Origin: Thermoplasmata archaeon
GTDB lineage: Archaea; Thermoplasmatota; E2; DHVEG-1
DNA: 33,465 nt
Assembly (NCBI GenBank): GCA_020054475.1
Contig: JAHWGJ010000021.1
Span: forward strand, 1 to 33,465
Direction of reading: 5' to 3'
This document shows, piece after piece, positions 7,263-17,299 of this stretch; position 1 is the stretch's first letter; each line of letters begins with the position of its first letter. A model generated the notes under the pieces. That model made no database searches, was not told the origin of the DNA, and saw only the letters and a list, made by a program, of their open reading frames with translations. Position numbers and translations under genes: made by a program.

Positions 7263-8231
7263 TTATCTTCTAATAATAAAAATTAAAACTAATATTCCAA
7301 TTATTATTATTACTGCTATTATTGTTATGAAAAGATTCAATCCCGAATTTGATCCATTTTGATTGTTATCTCCACCATTACCGCCCCCATTACTATCTTT
7401 TTCAGTTATTGTAATTAAAGTTGTATCATTTCCAATATTCCCTAAATCGTCTTCAACAGTTAAAGTAACGGTATAATTTCCTACTGAACTATAAGTATGC
7501 GAAGGATTTTTTAGATTTGAAGTTAAGCTATCATCGCCAAAATCCCAAATATAAGTAAAGTCACCCGAGGCTCCATATTGGTCACGTGCATCTGCATTAA
7601 ATTGAATGCTATTTCCAACTTCTTCAACATTTTTTTCTTCTTCAATTTCAACAATCAATAAATTAGGTATTGTATCAAAATAGAATCCTCCGCTTTCAAA
7701 AGAGAAATCAATATCAATATCTGTTGTCTCTGCGCTTAAATCAATATAAGTCTCATCCGCACTTTCAAGGTCAATGTTTATTGTTAATTTATCATTGTTT
7801 ACGGACCAATCGGTTATGTTTTTAGTATTGAACTCAGATTCTGTTAAAGCACATGTTTTATTAACATAGTTTATCAGGTAGCTATTTTTTGTAGTTGTCA
7901 ATGACACAGCATACGCAACGGTATCAAATATTTCACCCATATTACTTTCATCTAAACTACCTCGATCTTCAATTTTCCCATACACTTGAAGAATAAGTGT
8001 TACCCTTTTCGTTCCTTCATTATGGATATATGTTAATTCTTTTATGTCTATATTTGGTACTTCATCTGTAGTTGTAAAATTATAATCTACATCAAGTAGA
8101 TCATAAACTAAAACATCACCTTTAGGGTCAGAAATAATTATATTCTCATCCGCTGCTATTACAAAATTTGTAGCGGTTAATATAAATACTAAGAAAAAAA
8201 TTGCTGAAATCAACATATTACCTTTTTTCAT
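7263..8231 (-). CDS. Secreted, membrane-anchored PKD-domain surface protein
   Basis: A 322-residue protein with an N-terminal signal peptide (MKKGNMLISAIFFLVFILTA, cleavage near VIAADE). An all-beta N-terminal region beginning IIISDPKGDVLVYD resembles the sugar/haem-binding DOMON-CBM9-like folds of archaeal surface proteins. A PKD domain follows at about 195-275 (YIWDFGDDS, NPSHTYSSVGNYTVTLTVEDD), then a G/N-rich linker and a C-terminal membrane helix ending in RR. It should stand on the cell surface, anchored by its C terminus, and bind polymer or other surface proteins. No catalytic motif is visible. The N-terminal domain call is tentative; the PKD and anchor are clear. Confidence 0.85.
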   Translation of the reverse strand: MKKGNMLISAIFFLVFILTATNFVIAADENIIISDPKGDVLVYDLLDVDYNFTTTDEVPNIDIKELTYIHNEGTKRVTLILQVYGKIEDRGSLDESNMGEIFDTVAYAVSLTTTKNSYLINYVNKTCALTESEFNTKNITDWSVNNDKLTINIDLESADETYIDLSAETTDIDIDFSFESGGFYFDTIPNLLIVEIEEEKNVEEVGNSIQFNADARDQYGASGDFTYIWDFGDDSLTSNLKNPSHTYSSVGNYTVTLTVEDDLGNIGNDTTLITITEKDSNGGGNGGDNNQNGSNSGLNLFITIIAVIIIIGILVLIFIIRR

Positions 8232-8500
8232 ATATTTTCCTCAATTAATTTTTAGATGGTTATTTATTACCAATATATAAAAATGTTGTGTAATTAATAA
8301 ATAATGAGAAAATGATAAAATACAGAGTTTAATTCCAATTTTAATTTTTGTAAATTAATACATTTATAATATATTCTACCTTCTTGAAGAAAATCACCTA
8401 AAAGGTTATTAATTAACGATTAAAACATTATTTTATATCATTTATTAGATATTTTACAAAAAAAGAAAACTTTTTGATTAACTAATCTTATTTGGTTTAT

Positions 8501-8749
8501 ATGGCAACTGGATTCGCATTATTAAGTATTAGCCCCCTTTACGAAAAAGAAGTTTATAAAAAGCTGAAAGACTCATCAGAAATAACCGAAGTGCATCCCT
8601 TATTCGGCGAGTATGATATTTTATTAAAAATTGAAACTATCGATATTGATTCCATTGGTGAAATCGTTATTAATAAAATTAGATCAATTAAGGGGGTTAC
8701 AGATACTAAAACTTTAATTGGAACGAAGAGTTTAAAAGGAGTAGATTAA
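8501..8749 (+). CDS. Stand-alone Lrp/AsnC ligand-binding (RAM) domain protein
   Basis: About 82 residues from the ATG at 8501; a TTG three codons upstream is a less likely start because homologous domains begin close to MATGFALLSI. The pattern AxxLLSISPLYEKEVYKKL, then HPLFGEYDILLKIE, then IGEIVINKIRSIKGVTDTKTLI is the beta-alpha-beta RAM fold that binds amino acids and oligomerises in Lrp-type regulators. There is no DNA-binding helix-turn-helix, so it cannot bind DNA by itself; such single-domain proteins are common in archaea and may modulate full-length Lrp proteins or sense amino acids. A TTTTATAT box at 8431-8438 could be its promoter. Confidence 0.85.
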   Translation: MATGFALLSISPLYEKEVYKKLKDSSEITEVHPLFGEYDILLKIETIDIDSIGEIVINKIRSIKGVTDTKTLIGTKSLKGVD

Positions 8750-8855
8750 ACTATTTTTTAAATTGTTAAGTCATTCTATTAATTTATATTTTAATTATAA
8801 TATAGATAAGATAAATTTATGAATATTTAATATATTATAGATATAGGTATCAATT

Positions 8856-10934
8856 GTGATAAAAAAATTATTACTAAGTTTTCTTTTTTTATTTCTTATC
8901 ATAATTATATCAAATCCTATAACTAATTCAGTTCAAATTATATAATCTAATAATTATAGTCCTTATGAATCAAAAAAAATTTTTGTCGATAATGATAATA
9001 TTGACGGCCCATGGGATGGATCTATTGATCATCCATTCAGGCTCATAAGAGACGGAATAAATTTCTCATCAAATGGTAATACAATATATGTATTAAATGG
9101 GATATATTTTGAAAATATTATACTCAATAAATCAATAATATTATTAGGAGAAAATAAAAATTTAACTATTATTGATGGATTTTATAAAGAATATATTTTA
9201 AAAATTAATGCGAATAATATATCTATAAAAAATTTCACACTTAGGAATTCAGGGGGTTTCATTAATAATTCTGGAATAAAAATAAATTCAAATAATAATT
9301 ATATTGAAAATTGTATTATATACCGAACGAAAACGGGCATATATGTTTATAATGCTTTAAATAATTCGATTAAAAAATGCATATTTCATACTAATGGTAA
9401 TGGAATTTATTTAAATGCATCAAATTACACTCAAATATCAGAATGTTATTTTTCACATAATTCGTTGGGTTTGAATATTGAAAAATCTAAAAAAAATAAA
9501 ATTCAGAATTCTTATGCAAATACAAATGGAATTGGTTTTTTTATTAATAATTCTATAGATATAGATATTACAAAATGTGCTTTATATGACCATAATGATA
9601 ATCAAGGGGGTATTTTTTTAAATGATTGTAGTGGTATATTAGTTTTTAATTCTATAATAAGGCATAATGGTTTTGGAATTGATATTGAATCCTGTCAAAA
9701 AGTTAATATTTCAAAAACTAATCTATATCTAAATTCACATACTGGGATTTATATTGAAAAAGATTCAAACGATATTTATATCTATAGATCTAACATTTTT
9801 AATAATTCCAGATTTGGGATTTATATTTTAGAAAGTAATTGCTATCTAATAAAAAATAATTTATATAATTCGTTATTTGGCGTTTATTTAGAAAAATCTA
9901 ATTGTGATTTAAGGAATAACTGGTGGGGTTCAAAAAGGGGGCCTGCTTTTTTTGAAAAAGAAAATGATGATAGATTATTTTATAAGGATAGTATAGTACA
10001 ATTTTACCCTTGGCTATTTAATAAAATCGATAAATGTGGATCAGATTGGGAGATAGATTTTAATTTATACTCTTATGAAATTAATAATTCTCAATTAGAT
10101 TTTATTGAATTATCAGGATTTGATAATGATAATGATTATATACCTGATTGGTGGGAAGAAAAATGGGGTTATAATCCTCTTATTTGGAATGATCATAAAA
10201 ATTTAGATCCAGATGGAGATTCTCTAAATAATATACAAGAATGTTATACGGATAAATGGGGATCAAATCCTTTTTATAAAGATATTTTTCTTGAATTTGA
10301 CTGGACGAAAACGATTTATATTAATTATACAAATAAACCATCAAAAAAATTAATTTCAAAAATGATTTCTGCCTTTGATAAACATAACATAAGTCTACAT
10401 GTAGATGATGGTTGTTTTGGGGGCGGTGAGGAGATTTTGCAAATTAATAATTTTTCATTTTCTGATTTATCTGATTTATATTGGATTTATTTTCTGCATA
10501 ATAATTTAAGTAATCCTAGAAAAAATATTTTTCATTATTGCTTAGTCTGCGATTATGGCCCAGCTTCAGGATTTGCTTTCTTTGGCTGGAATAGTCTTGA
10601 TTCATTTTTAATTTCTGCTCAAATTTTACAAAATAATCAGCCTCCTTACTTTAATAGAGATCGATTGATAATAGGTGGTTCAATTCATGAGTTAGGACAT
10701 ACATTGGGTTTATTTGTTGATGACCACGGGGGTAATGATAATAGAATTGCTACATGGCCTTTCACTTATCAATGGTGGAAATTTTTAAGCTATAGGAGTT
10801 GTATGAATTATTGGTATACATATAAAATAATAAATTTTTCTGACGGCTCTAAAGGAAAAAATGATTTTAACGATTGGGAAAATATGGATTTAAATTTTTT
10901 TAAAGAAACTAGTTTTGATTGGGCAATAAGTTAA
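8856..10934 (+). pseudogene. Secreted beta-helix (NosD-like) metalloprotease, interrupted by an in-frame TAA
   Basis: A GTG at 8856 opens a signal peptide (MIKKLLLSFLFLFLIIIISN). Codon 30 is TAA (8943-8945), right after the likely cleavage region, and the same frame then runs open to 10934. It first gives the typical archaeal surface-protein opening KIFVDNDNIDGPWDGSIDHP, then many right-handed beta-helix repeats of the I-x-x-N-x-G-I-x-I type. Next come Ca-binding segments (DNDNDYIPDWWEEKWGYNP, DPDGDSLNNIQE) and a C-terminal protease domain with HELGHTLG (from 10686) and a Met-turn-like CMNYWYTY. No in-frame ATG, GTG or TTG lies between the TAA and 9465, and that TTG lacks a signal peptide. 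It is a nonsense-mutated gene, a read-through case or a sequencing error. A paralogue lies at 32566-33465. Confidence 0.8.
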
Positions 10935-11036
10935 AGATTTTTCAAAATTAAAACATAAATTGTTTTTATAAGAATCCATATAAAGAAAAAATAATATTTA
11001 ATATAATATTAGATTTAGGAATCGGAGAGATTTCAA

Positions 11037-12242
11037 ATGGAATTAGAGTTTATTAGTAAACTAAAAAAACAATCTAAATCAAAAATTGTATTATTAGTAA
11101 TTGATGGCCTTGGTGGATTGCCTTTACAGCCAAATGGTTTAACTGAATTAGAATCTGCTAAAATTCCAAATTTGGATTCATTAGCATCAAAGGGTATTTG
11201 TGGCTTACAACAACCAGTTGGTGTAGGAATAACTCCAGGGAGTGGACCTGGACATTTATCCTTATTCGGGTATGATCCTATTAAATATCAGGTTGGAAGA
11301 GGCGTTCTTGCAGCTCTTGGTATTAATTTTGATTTACGTGAACAAGATGTTGCAGCTAGAGGTAATTTTTGTTCAATTGATGAAAATGGAATGATTTTAG
11401 ATAGACGTGCTGGTAGGATTTCTACTGATGAAAATAATAAATTATGTTCAATTTTACAGGAAATTAAAATACCTGGAGTAAATATTTTTATTGAACCTCT
11501 GAAAGAACATCGATTTTTATTAGTTTTAAGGGGAGAAAATTTATCTTCAGATATATCTGATACTGACCCTCAAGATATTGGGGTTAAACCTTTTGAATCT
11601 AATCCTATGACGCCTAAATCTAAAAAAACATCGGATTATATTAAAAGATTTATTGATGAATCTAGCAAAATTTTACAAGATCATTATCCCGCAAATATGA
11701 TTCTATTAAGAGGTTTTTCACAAAAACCTAAATGGCCATCCTTTCAAGAAAATTTTGGACTTAAATCTGCAGCAATCGCCTCTTATCCAATGTATAGAGG
11801 TATTTCAAGATTACTAGGAATGAATATTATTGAAGTGGGAAATACGATAGATAAAGAATTTATAGAATTAGAAAAATATTGGAATGAATTTGATTTTTTT
11901 TATATTCATATAAAAGGTAGTGATAGTGCCGGAGAAGACGGTGATTTTAATAGAAAAGTTAATGTTATTGAAGAGGTTGATAAATATATACCAAAATTAT
12001 TAGATTTAAATCCTAATGTTATTATTGTAACTGGCGATCACTCTACACCAGCATTATTAAAATATCATAGTTGGCATCCTGTACCCGTATTATTCTGGTC
12101 AAAATATTGTAGAAGTGATAAATTAAATCATTTTGGAGAACGTGATTGTGTAAAAGGTAGTCTAGGCCCTCATTTTCCAGCAATTGATCTTATGCCTCTT
12201 GCATTGGCACATGCAAAGAGATTGAAAAAATTTGGAGCTTAA
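11037..12242 (+). CDS. apgM: 2,3-bisphosphoglycerate-independent phosphoglycerate mutase, archaeal type
   Basis: A 401-residue enzyme that interconverts 3- and 2-phosphoglycerate in glycolysis and gluconeogenesis. It belongs to the alkaline-phosphatase superfamily: metal-binding VIDGLGG with Asp23, the phospho-Ser motif TPGSGPGHLSLFGYDP with Ser69, the stretch YQVGRGVLAALG, and the C-terminal metal sites TGDHSTPALLKYHSWHPVP and HFGERDC. Length matches the archaeal aPGAM branch of about 400 residues rather than the longer bacterial GpmI. The start is set by CGGAGAGA at 11023-11030, six bases before the ATG. A TTTTTATAAG element at about 10974-10983 is a plausible TATA box. It converges with the M32 gene, only 18 bases away. 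Confidence 0.95.
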   Translation: MELEFISKLKKQSKSKIVLLVIDGLGGLPLQPNGLTELESAKIPNLDSLASKGICGLQQPVGVGITPGSGPGHLSLFGYDPIKYQVGRGVLAALGINFDLREQDVAARGNFCSIDENGMILDRRAGRISTDENNKLCSILQEIKIPGVNIFIEPLKEHRFLLVLRGENLSSDISDTDPQDIGVKPFESNPMTPKSKKTSDYIKRFIDESSKILQDHYPANMILLRGFSQKPKWPSFQENFGLKSAAIASYPMYRGISRLLGMNIIEVGNTIDKEFIELEKYWNEFDFFYIHIKGSDSAGEDGDFNRKVNVIEEVDKYIPKLLDLNPNVIIVTGDHSTPALLKYHSWHPVPVLFWSKYCRSDKLNHFGERDCVKGSLGPHFPAIDLMPLALAHAKRLKKFGA

Positions 12243-12260
12243 GTTTTTCAATTGTAATAT

Positions 12261-13772
12261 TTAATTACATTCATAGATTTTGAAATATTTATTCTTTAAA
12301 TAATTAATATAAATATCAGAATTTAGAGTTTCTCCACATATGTTTTTTATAATTTCATCGGCAGTCATTATTCTACCTTTATTGAATATATTATTATTTA
12401 ACCAATTAGTAATATTTGAAAAATTACCTAACTCAATTTCATCATTTAATGCAGGGTTTACTTTTTGTAATTTATCATATATTTGCGCTGCATATATTGA
12501 ACCAATAGCATAAGTAGGAAAATATCCAAAATTACCACCGCTCCAATGCATATCCTGTAATACACCCTCCTTGTAAGTATTAGGTTTTACTCCAAGAAGA
12601 TTATTAATATTTTCATTCCATAATTGTGGAAGTTCACTAACATTAATTTTATCAGAGATCAGATCTAATTCAAGATTAAATCTTAAAATTACATGTAAAC
12701 AATAAGTTAACTCATCAGCTTCAACTCTTATTAAAGAAGGTTTTACTTGATTTATATAATCATATAATAAATCGAAATTTCCTAATTTATTAATTTTAAA
12801 TTCTTTTTTCATCAAATATGGATAAAAAAATTTCCAGAAGGATATATTTTTTCCAATCATATTTTCCCAAAAACGTGATTGAGATTCATGCATACCTAAA
12901 GAAGGCGAATCTGAAATTACGGTATCCAAATATTCTCCTTTTAAAATACCCAGTTCATACAATGCATGACCGCTTTCATGAATAGTCGAAAAAAGTGAAA
13001 AAAAAGGATTATTTTGTTTTATATTAGTTGTTATTCTAACATCATTATTTCCAATTGATGTAGTAAAAGGATGCGTAGAAATATCAATTCTTGATCTGTT
13101 ATTTGGTAGACCCAATTTTGAGACTATAAAATTACAAATTTCTTGTTGTTTTTTTGAATTGATCGTAATATCTAGATCTTTTTGATTTTTAAATTTTTCA
13201 CATTTTTTTATTTTTTTCAATAATTCTGTTAATTTAATTTCAAGGCGATTAAATTCCATTTTTAATAAATCAACCGTCATTCCTTCTTCATAATCGTCAA
13301 TAAGGCTATTATATAAATTACCAGGAATATCTATTATATCACAATATTCTTTTTTCAAATGTATAATTTTTTCTAAATGAGGAGAAAAAATTTTATAATC
13401 ATTTTTGTCCCTTGCATTCTCCCAAGCATTATACGCAATTGTTGTAGTTTTAGATAATTTCTCGATAAATTTTGATGGGATCTTTCTAGATTTTCGAACA
13501 TCTTTATAAAGTCTTTTTACAACTATTTGATCCTTTATTTGTAATTTATCAAAATTATTTTGTTTATTTAATTTTCTTATATGATTCCAAAATGTATCTG
13601 AAATAATTTTTTCATGGATAATACATGAAATCAATGAACTTTGTTGAGATCTTTTATTAATACCTAATTTTGGCATATACGTCATCTGATCCCAACCTAA
13701 AAGTGCTGATATGCCTGAAAAAGTTGAAATTTCTTTTTGCAGATTATAAATAAATTTTAAACTTTCATTCAT
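12261..13772 (-). CDS. M32 family metallocarboxypeptidase (Taq type)
   Basis: A 503-residue cytosolic zinc carboxypeptidase. All family motifs are present in order: HPF at 234-236 ([10 protein letters not shown]), the zinc site HESGH at 265-269, the third ligand Glu in [12 protein letters not shown] (Glu296), RVEADELTY, and [17 protein letters not shown] near the C terminus. Length is typical. It removes residues from the C termini of peptides with broad specificity. Its ATG overlaps the stop of the upstream exonuclease III gene by four bases (ATGA), so the two are translationally coupled even though their functions differ. Confidence 0.95.
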   Translation of the reverse strand: MNESLKFIYNLQKEISTFSGISALLGWDQMTYMPKLGINKRSQQSSLISCIIHEKIISDTFWNHIRKLNKQNNFDKLQIKDQIVVKRLYKDVRKSRKIPSKFIEKLSKTTTIAYNAWENARDKNDYKIFSPHLEKIIHLKKEYCDIIDIPGNLYNSLIDDYEEGMTVDLLKMEFNRLEIKLTELLKKIKKCEKFKNQKDLDITINSKKQQEICNFIVSKLGLPNNRSRIDISTHPFTTSIGNNDVRITTNIKQNNPFFSLFSTIHESGHALYELGILKGEYLDTVISDSPSLGMHESQSRFWENMIGKNISFWKFFYPYLMKKEFKINKLGNFDLLYDYINQVKPSLIRVEADELTYCLHVILRFNLELDLISDKINVSELPQLWNENINNLLGVKPNTYKEGVLQDMHWSGGNFGYFPTYAIGSIYAAQIYDKLQKVNPALNDEIELGNFSNITNWLNNNIFNKGRIMTADEIIKNICGETLNSDIYINYLKNKYFKIYECN

Positions 13773-14551
13773 AGTTTAATCTCCTTCTTATCATTTAGTA
13801 TTATTCCAATAGGACAATGATCTGAACCAATTACTTCAGATAAAATAAATGCATTAGATAAATTAGGTAGTATTTCAGAATTTATGAAAAAATAATCTAT
13901 CCTCCAACCAACATTTCGCTCACGTGAACGTGTTTTTTGATCCCACCAAGTATATTGATTTGGTTTCTTGTTAAAATATCTAAATGTATCTAAATAACCA
14001 TGATCAATAAAATCATCAATCCATGCTCTCTCAATTGGCAAAAAACCTGAGAATTTTTCATTTTGCTTGGGTCTAGCTAAATCAATTTCTTTATGAGCAG
14101 TGTTAAAGTCTCCACACACTACAATATTTTTTCCTTTACTCTTTATATTATCAACATAAGATAAAAAATTGTCATAAAAATCTAATTTATAGTTCAATCT
14201 CTCTAGATTTTTTTTCCCGTTGGGGAAGTAAATATTAAATAAAACAAAAGAGGAAAATTCGGTAATTATCATTCTTCCTTCATTATCAAATTTATCCATA
14301 CCAATATTATTGATAACATTCAGAGGTTTTTGTTTTGTAAAAGTTGCTACACCACTATATCCCTTCTTAGTTGCTGAGTTAACAAATACAAAATATTCGG
14401 GATTGTTTTTTAATGAAATTGGTATTTGATCAGGTAAAGCCTTTATTTCTTGTAGACAAAGTATATCAGGTTTTTCTTTAATCAACCATTCATATAAACC
14501 TTTTTTATATCCCGCCCTTATGCCATTGATATTCCACGATATTATTTTCAT
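13769..14551 (-). CDS. xth: Exodeoxyribonuclease III / AP endonuclease
   Basis: A 260-residue DNA-repair nuclease of the ExoIII/APE1 family that cuts the backbone 5' of abasic sites and trims 3' ends. The catalytic blocks are [10 protein letters not shown] at the N terminus, LCLQEIKA (metal-binding Glu), [26 protein letters not shown] (active-site Asp and Asn), WRIDYFF and the C-terminal SDHCPIG with the catalytic His. Length is that of the single-domain enzyme, with no extra N-terminal domain. It is the first gene of a pair with the M32 carboxypeptidase. The 254-base gap upstream, to the divergent radical SAM gene, must hold both promoters; I see no RNA gene there. Confidence 0.95.
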   Translation of the reverse strand: MKIISWNINGIRAGYKKGLYEWLIKEKPDILCLQEIKALPDQIPISLKNNPEYFVFVNSATKKGYSGVATFTKQKPLNVINNIGMDKFDNEGRMIITEFSSFVLFNIYFPNGKKNLERLNYKLDFYDNFLSYVDNIKSKGKNIVVCGDFNTAHKEIDLARPKQNEKFSGFLPIERAWIDDFIDHGYLDTFRYFNKKPNQYTWWDQKTRSRERNVGWRIDYFFINSEILPNLSNAFILSEVIGSDHCPIGIILNDKKEIKL

Positions 14552-14805
14552 TCATTATACTAAATATATAAAACACTGATAAGCTTAGTCATAATTTAAA
14601 TCATGTTAATAAAAGGAAATAAGAATTAAAAGAGAAATCAATTAATTATTTTTTCAAATAAATAAACATTAATTGAAATGATTTTATAATAGATATAACT
14701 TTTTTACTAATATTATACAAAAAAATCTATATTTAATGATTAACTGTTTTTATTAGCAAATTATATGATTGTAAATAGTATATTAAAAAAAATATTGATG
14801 AAAAA

Positions 14806-15807
14806 ATGAAAGTAGCAAAATTTTATGAAAAATATAAAGGAAAACAAGTAAAATGTAATTTATGCAATCATAGATGTATTATAAAAAATGGGAGTCGGGG
14901 AATTTGTAATGTACGAGAAAATAATAATGGTATTTTATTTTCATTAGTTTATGGAAAAGTAATTGCACAGAGTATCGATCCGATAGAAAAAAAACCATTA
15001 TTTCATTTTCATCCAGGATCAAAAACATATTCTATTGCAACTGAAGGATGTAATTTTAAATGTTTGCATTGTCAGAATTATAATATATCGCAGAAGAAAA
15101 ACAACGATATTATTGGAAAAAATATATCGCCTGAAGAAATTGTTAAAAATGCGATACAAGAAGATTGTAAATCTATTGCATATACTTATACAGAACCTAC
15201 AATTTTCTATGAATATGCTTATGATATAGCAAAAATTGCAAGTAAAAAAAAATTAAAAAATATTTTTGTAACTAATGGATATATCACCAAAGAAGCTTTA
15301 GAAATGATTTCTCCTTATTTAGATGGTGCAAATATTGATTTAAAAGGTATGACTAATTCATTTTATAGGACAATTTGTAAAGCAAAACTTGATCCTGTTT
15401 TAGATAATATCCAGTTATTCCATGACCTCGGTATTTGGATTGAAATTACTACTCTTATTATTCCAGGAAATAATGATAGATTAGATGAGATAAAAAAGAT
15501 TGCAGATTTTATAAAAAATATTGATAAGAATATCCCATGGCATGTTACAAGATTCCATCCGGATTATAAATTTGAAAACTGCCCGCCAACAAAAATTGAG
15601 ACGCTAAATAATATTATCAAAATTGGTAAAAATGCGGGATTAAAATATGTTTATCAAGGAAATATTGGAAAAGGAGAAGATACTTATTGTCCAAAATGTA
15701 AAAAGTTATTAATAGAGAGGGATTTAATAAACATAACCAGTAAAAAAATAAAAAATAATCATTGCTTATTTTGTAATGAAAAAATATCTGGTATATGGGA
15801 TAGATAA
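14806..15807 (+). CDS. amrS: AmmeMemoRadiSam-system radical SAM enzyme
   Basis: A 333-residue radical SAM protein. The SAM-cleaving [4Fe-4S] motif is CNFKCLHC (Cys82, Cys86, Cys89), preceded by the family pattern of N-terminal cysteines (CNLCNHRC and GICNVRE, Cys17, 20, 24, 34) and a KPLFHFHPGSKTYSIATEGC approach. Further blocks are AYTYTEPTIFYEY and NIDLKGMTNSFYR, then a C-terminal zinc-ribbon-like CPKCKKLL and HCLFC pair. The family is usually found with Memo and AMMECR1 proteins and its substrate is unsettled; neither partner is in this window, so here the gene is orphaned. An older label is pyruvate-formate-lyase-activating-like protein, which the extra cysteines argue against. Confidence 0.88.
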   Translation: MKVAKFYEKYKGKQVKCNLCNHRCIIKNGSRGICNVRENNNGILFSLVYGKVIAQSIDPIEKKPLFHFHPGSKTYSIATEGCNFKCLHCQNYNISQKKNNDIIGKNISPEEIVKNAIQEDCKSIAYTYTEPTIFYEYAYDIAKIASKKKLKNIFVTNGYITKEALEMISPYLDGANIDLKGMTNSFYRTICKAKLDPVLDNIQLFHDLGIWIEITTLIIPGNNDRLDEIKKIADFIKNIDKNIPWHVTRFHPDYKFENCPPTKIETLNNIIKIGKNAGLKYVYQGNIGKGEDTYCPKCKKLLIERDLINITSKKIKNNHCLFCNEKISGIWDR

Positions 15808-15832
15808 AATATTGCTTTTATCTCAAATTTTA

Positions 15833-17122
15833 TTAAAGCTCAATTTGCTTATATTCATCATATGATTTATCCATAAAATAAATATATTCATTAATATTTT
15901 TATTTTCTTTAAATTCATTAATTGCCTGCTTTTGATTATTTATTGCTTTATTTAGGTGCAATAAGTTTTGTTCATTCAAATCTTCTCCTAAATATTTTAT
16001 ATACTGATGAAAAACACATTGCGAAATAAAAAAAGCATAATCTGATGTAAATGAATTTGCTGTAATTTGATTTTCAATAAACATCTGAGATTTGCTTCCC
16101 TCATTACAATCAACATAATAAGGAATAACATTTTCATTATCTACCCATAACCATCTCTCTTCTCCTTTCATAAAAGGTATTATATAATCTTTCTTCGTAT
16201 CATCTTCATCAGAGGGATAACATATTCTATTAATTATTTGCTTATTTGTTGCATATGGAGTTTTTCCGCTTGTAGAATCTATTAAAACCCACCCATAATT
16301 TGGACAATAATATTCTATCATATAATGCATCTGAGTCCAGAAACCTTGATCATTATTAACTAATAAAACTCTAGATGGGATGTTATTTGATCTTAACAAA
16401 GCACAAGCAAGGTGAGATCGTCCTACATTTTCCCCATTAATAAATAGAGTTGTTATTGCATCTTGTGAAAAAAATACTTTTAAATTTAGTTGAATAAGGA
16501 ATAAAAAATAATTATGTTCTTTAATAAAACTTGATACGTTTTGTGCAAAACTAATTAAATTGTCTCCCTCTCCAATTAATTTTTTAGCATAGTATTTTAT
16601 AAAAAAATTATTTTTTTGTACAACATCTGTAGAATTAAGCCAAATATGATATTCATTAGGAATTTCATGTCTATTTGGAATTTTAACATAACTTGGAAGA
16701 TCAGAAAAAGTATTGTTGAACAATAAAACCCAACATGTAAAATGAATGAACACGATTTCATCTTTCTGAAGAGGTCCGATAATAAATTTTGCAAATTGAT
16801 TTGGTTTGCTTATGTCATTAATAATATTATATTCAATAATATTTGCTGTGCTATCATTAAAAATTTCTAATAAAATTGGTACTTGATAGCTATAATCAGG
16901 TGGGAAAGAATAATTTATAATAAAATTTTGTACACTTTCCTCAGCTTTTATATATAGATAATGTTCCACTCGTTGAAGATATATATCTTTTTCATCTTTA
17001 GATACAATATTGAAATTTTCTATTTTTTGATTTTCACTTAAAACTGATGAAGAAAAAATTCCGAATATAATAATACTCGTAATTATTGATATTTTTAACA
17101 TTTTAATTTTTTGTTTGCTCAT
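15833..17122 (-). CDS. Secreted transglutaminase-like fold protein, catalytic Cys not evident
   Basis: A 429-residue protein with a signal peptide (KISIITSIIIFGIFSSSVLS) and an N-terminal beta-rich region. A transglutaminase-like core follows at about 225-290: SHLACALLRSNNIPSRVL, then MHYMIEYYCPNYGWVLIDST, which gives the family's His266 and Asp282. In active members a Cys lies about 12 residues before the Arg of the LLR motif; here that position is Asn232 or Val233. The only nearby Cys, Cys240, is inside the helix. It may therefore be a non-catalytic peptide- or surface-binding version, or use a shifted nucleophile. The C-terminal 80 residues are helical and charged. There is no C-terminal anchor. 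It converges with the radical SAM gene. Confidence 0.75.
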   Translation of the reverse strand: MSKQKIKMLKISIITSIIIFGIFSSSVLSENQKIENFNIVSKDEKDIYLQRVEHYLYIKAEESVQNFIINYSFPPDYSYQVPILLEIFNDSTANIIEYNIINDISKPNQFAKFIIGPLQKDEIVFIHFTCWVLLFNNTFSDLPSYVKIPNRHEIPNEYHIWLNSTDVVQKNNFFIKYYAKKLIGEGDNLISFAQNVSSFIKEHNYFLFLIQLNLKVFFSQDAITTLFINGENVGRSHLACALLRSNNIPSRVLLVNNDQGFWTQMHYMIEYYCPNYGWVLIDSTSGKTPYATNKQIINRICYPSDEDDTKKDYIIPFMKGEERWLWVDNENVIPYYVDCNEGSKSQMFIENQITANSFTSDYAFFISQCVFHQYIKYLGEDLNEQNLLHLNKAINNQKQAINEFKENKNINEYIYFMDKSYDEYKQIEL

Positions 17123-17299
17123 ATTTTAACCAAATTAACATTATTTTTTAATATAAATATTATTTATATTGAGTAATATTAATAATTTTTGTATATGAAA
17201 ATAATGAAAAAAATTAATATTAACTATTACTTAATAAAATAAAAAATTATTTAACATATCTTAAATTATCAAGAAATTTAGGTATAATGGAGAAATATC

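Noticed and set aside
8943-8945. TAA as a recoded amino-acid codon
   Set aside because: Known archaeal recoding uses UAG (pyrrolysine) or UGA (selenocysteine), not UAA, and other genes here end in TAA normally.
9100-9960. Repetitive AAT/ATT-rich stretch as a DNA tandem repeat or CRISPR
   Set aside because: The periodicity is at protein level: imperfect beta-helix coils with varied DNA, no constant repeat and no spacers.
14552-14805. 254-base gap as the site of a tRNA or small RNA gene
   Set aside because: No T-loop GGTTCGA-like box, no clover-leaf pairing and no GC-rich island, which structured RNAs in A+T-rich archaea usually show; it is adequately explained by two divergent promoters.
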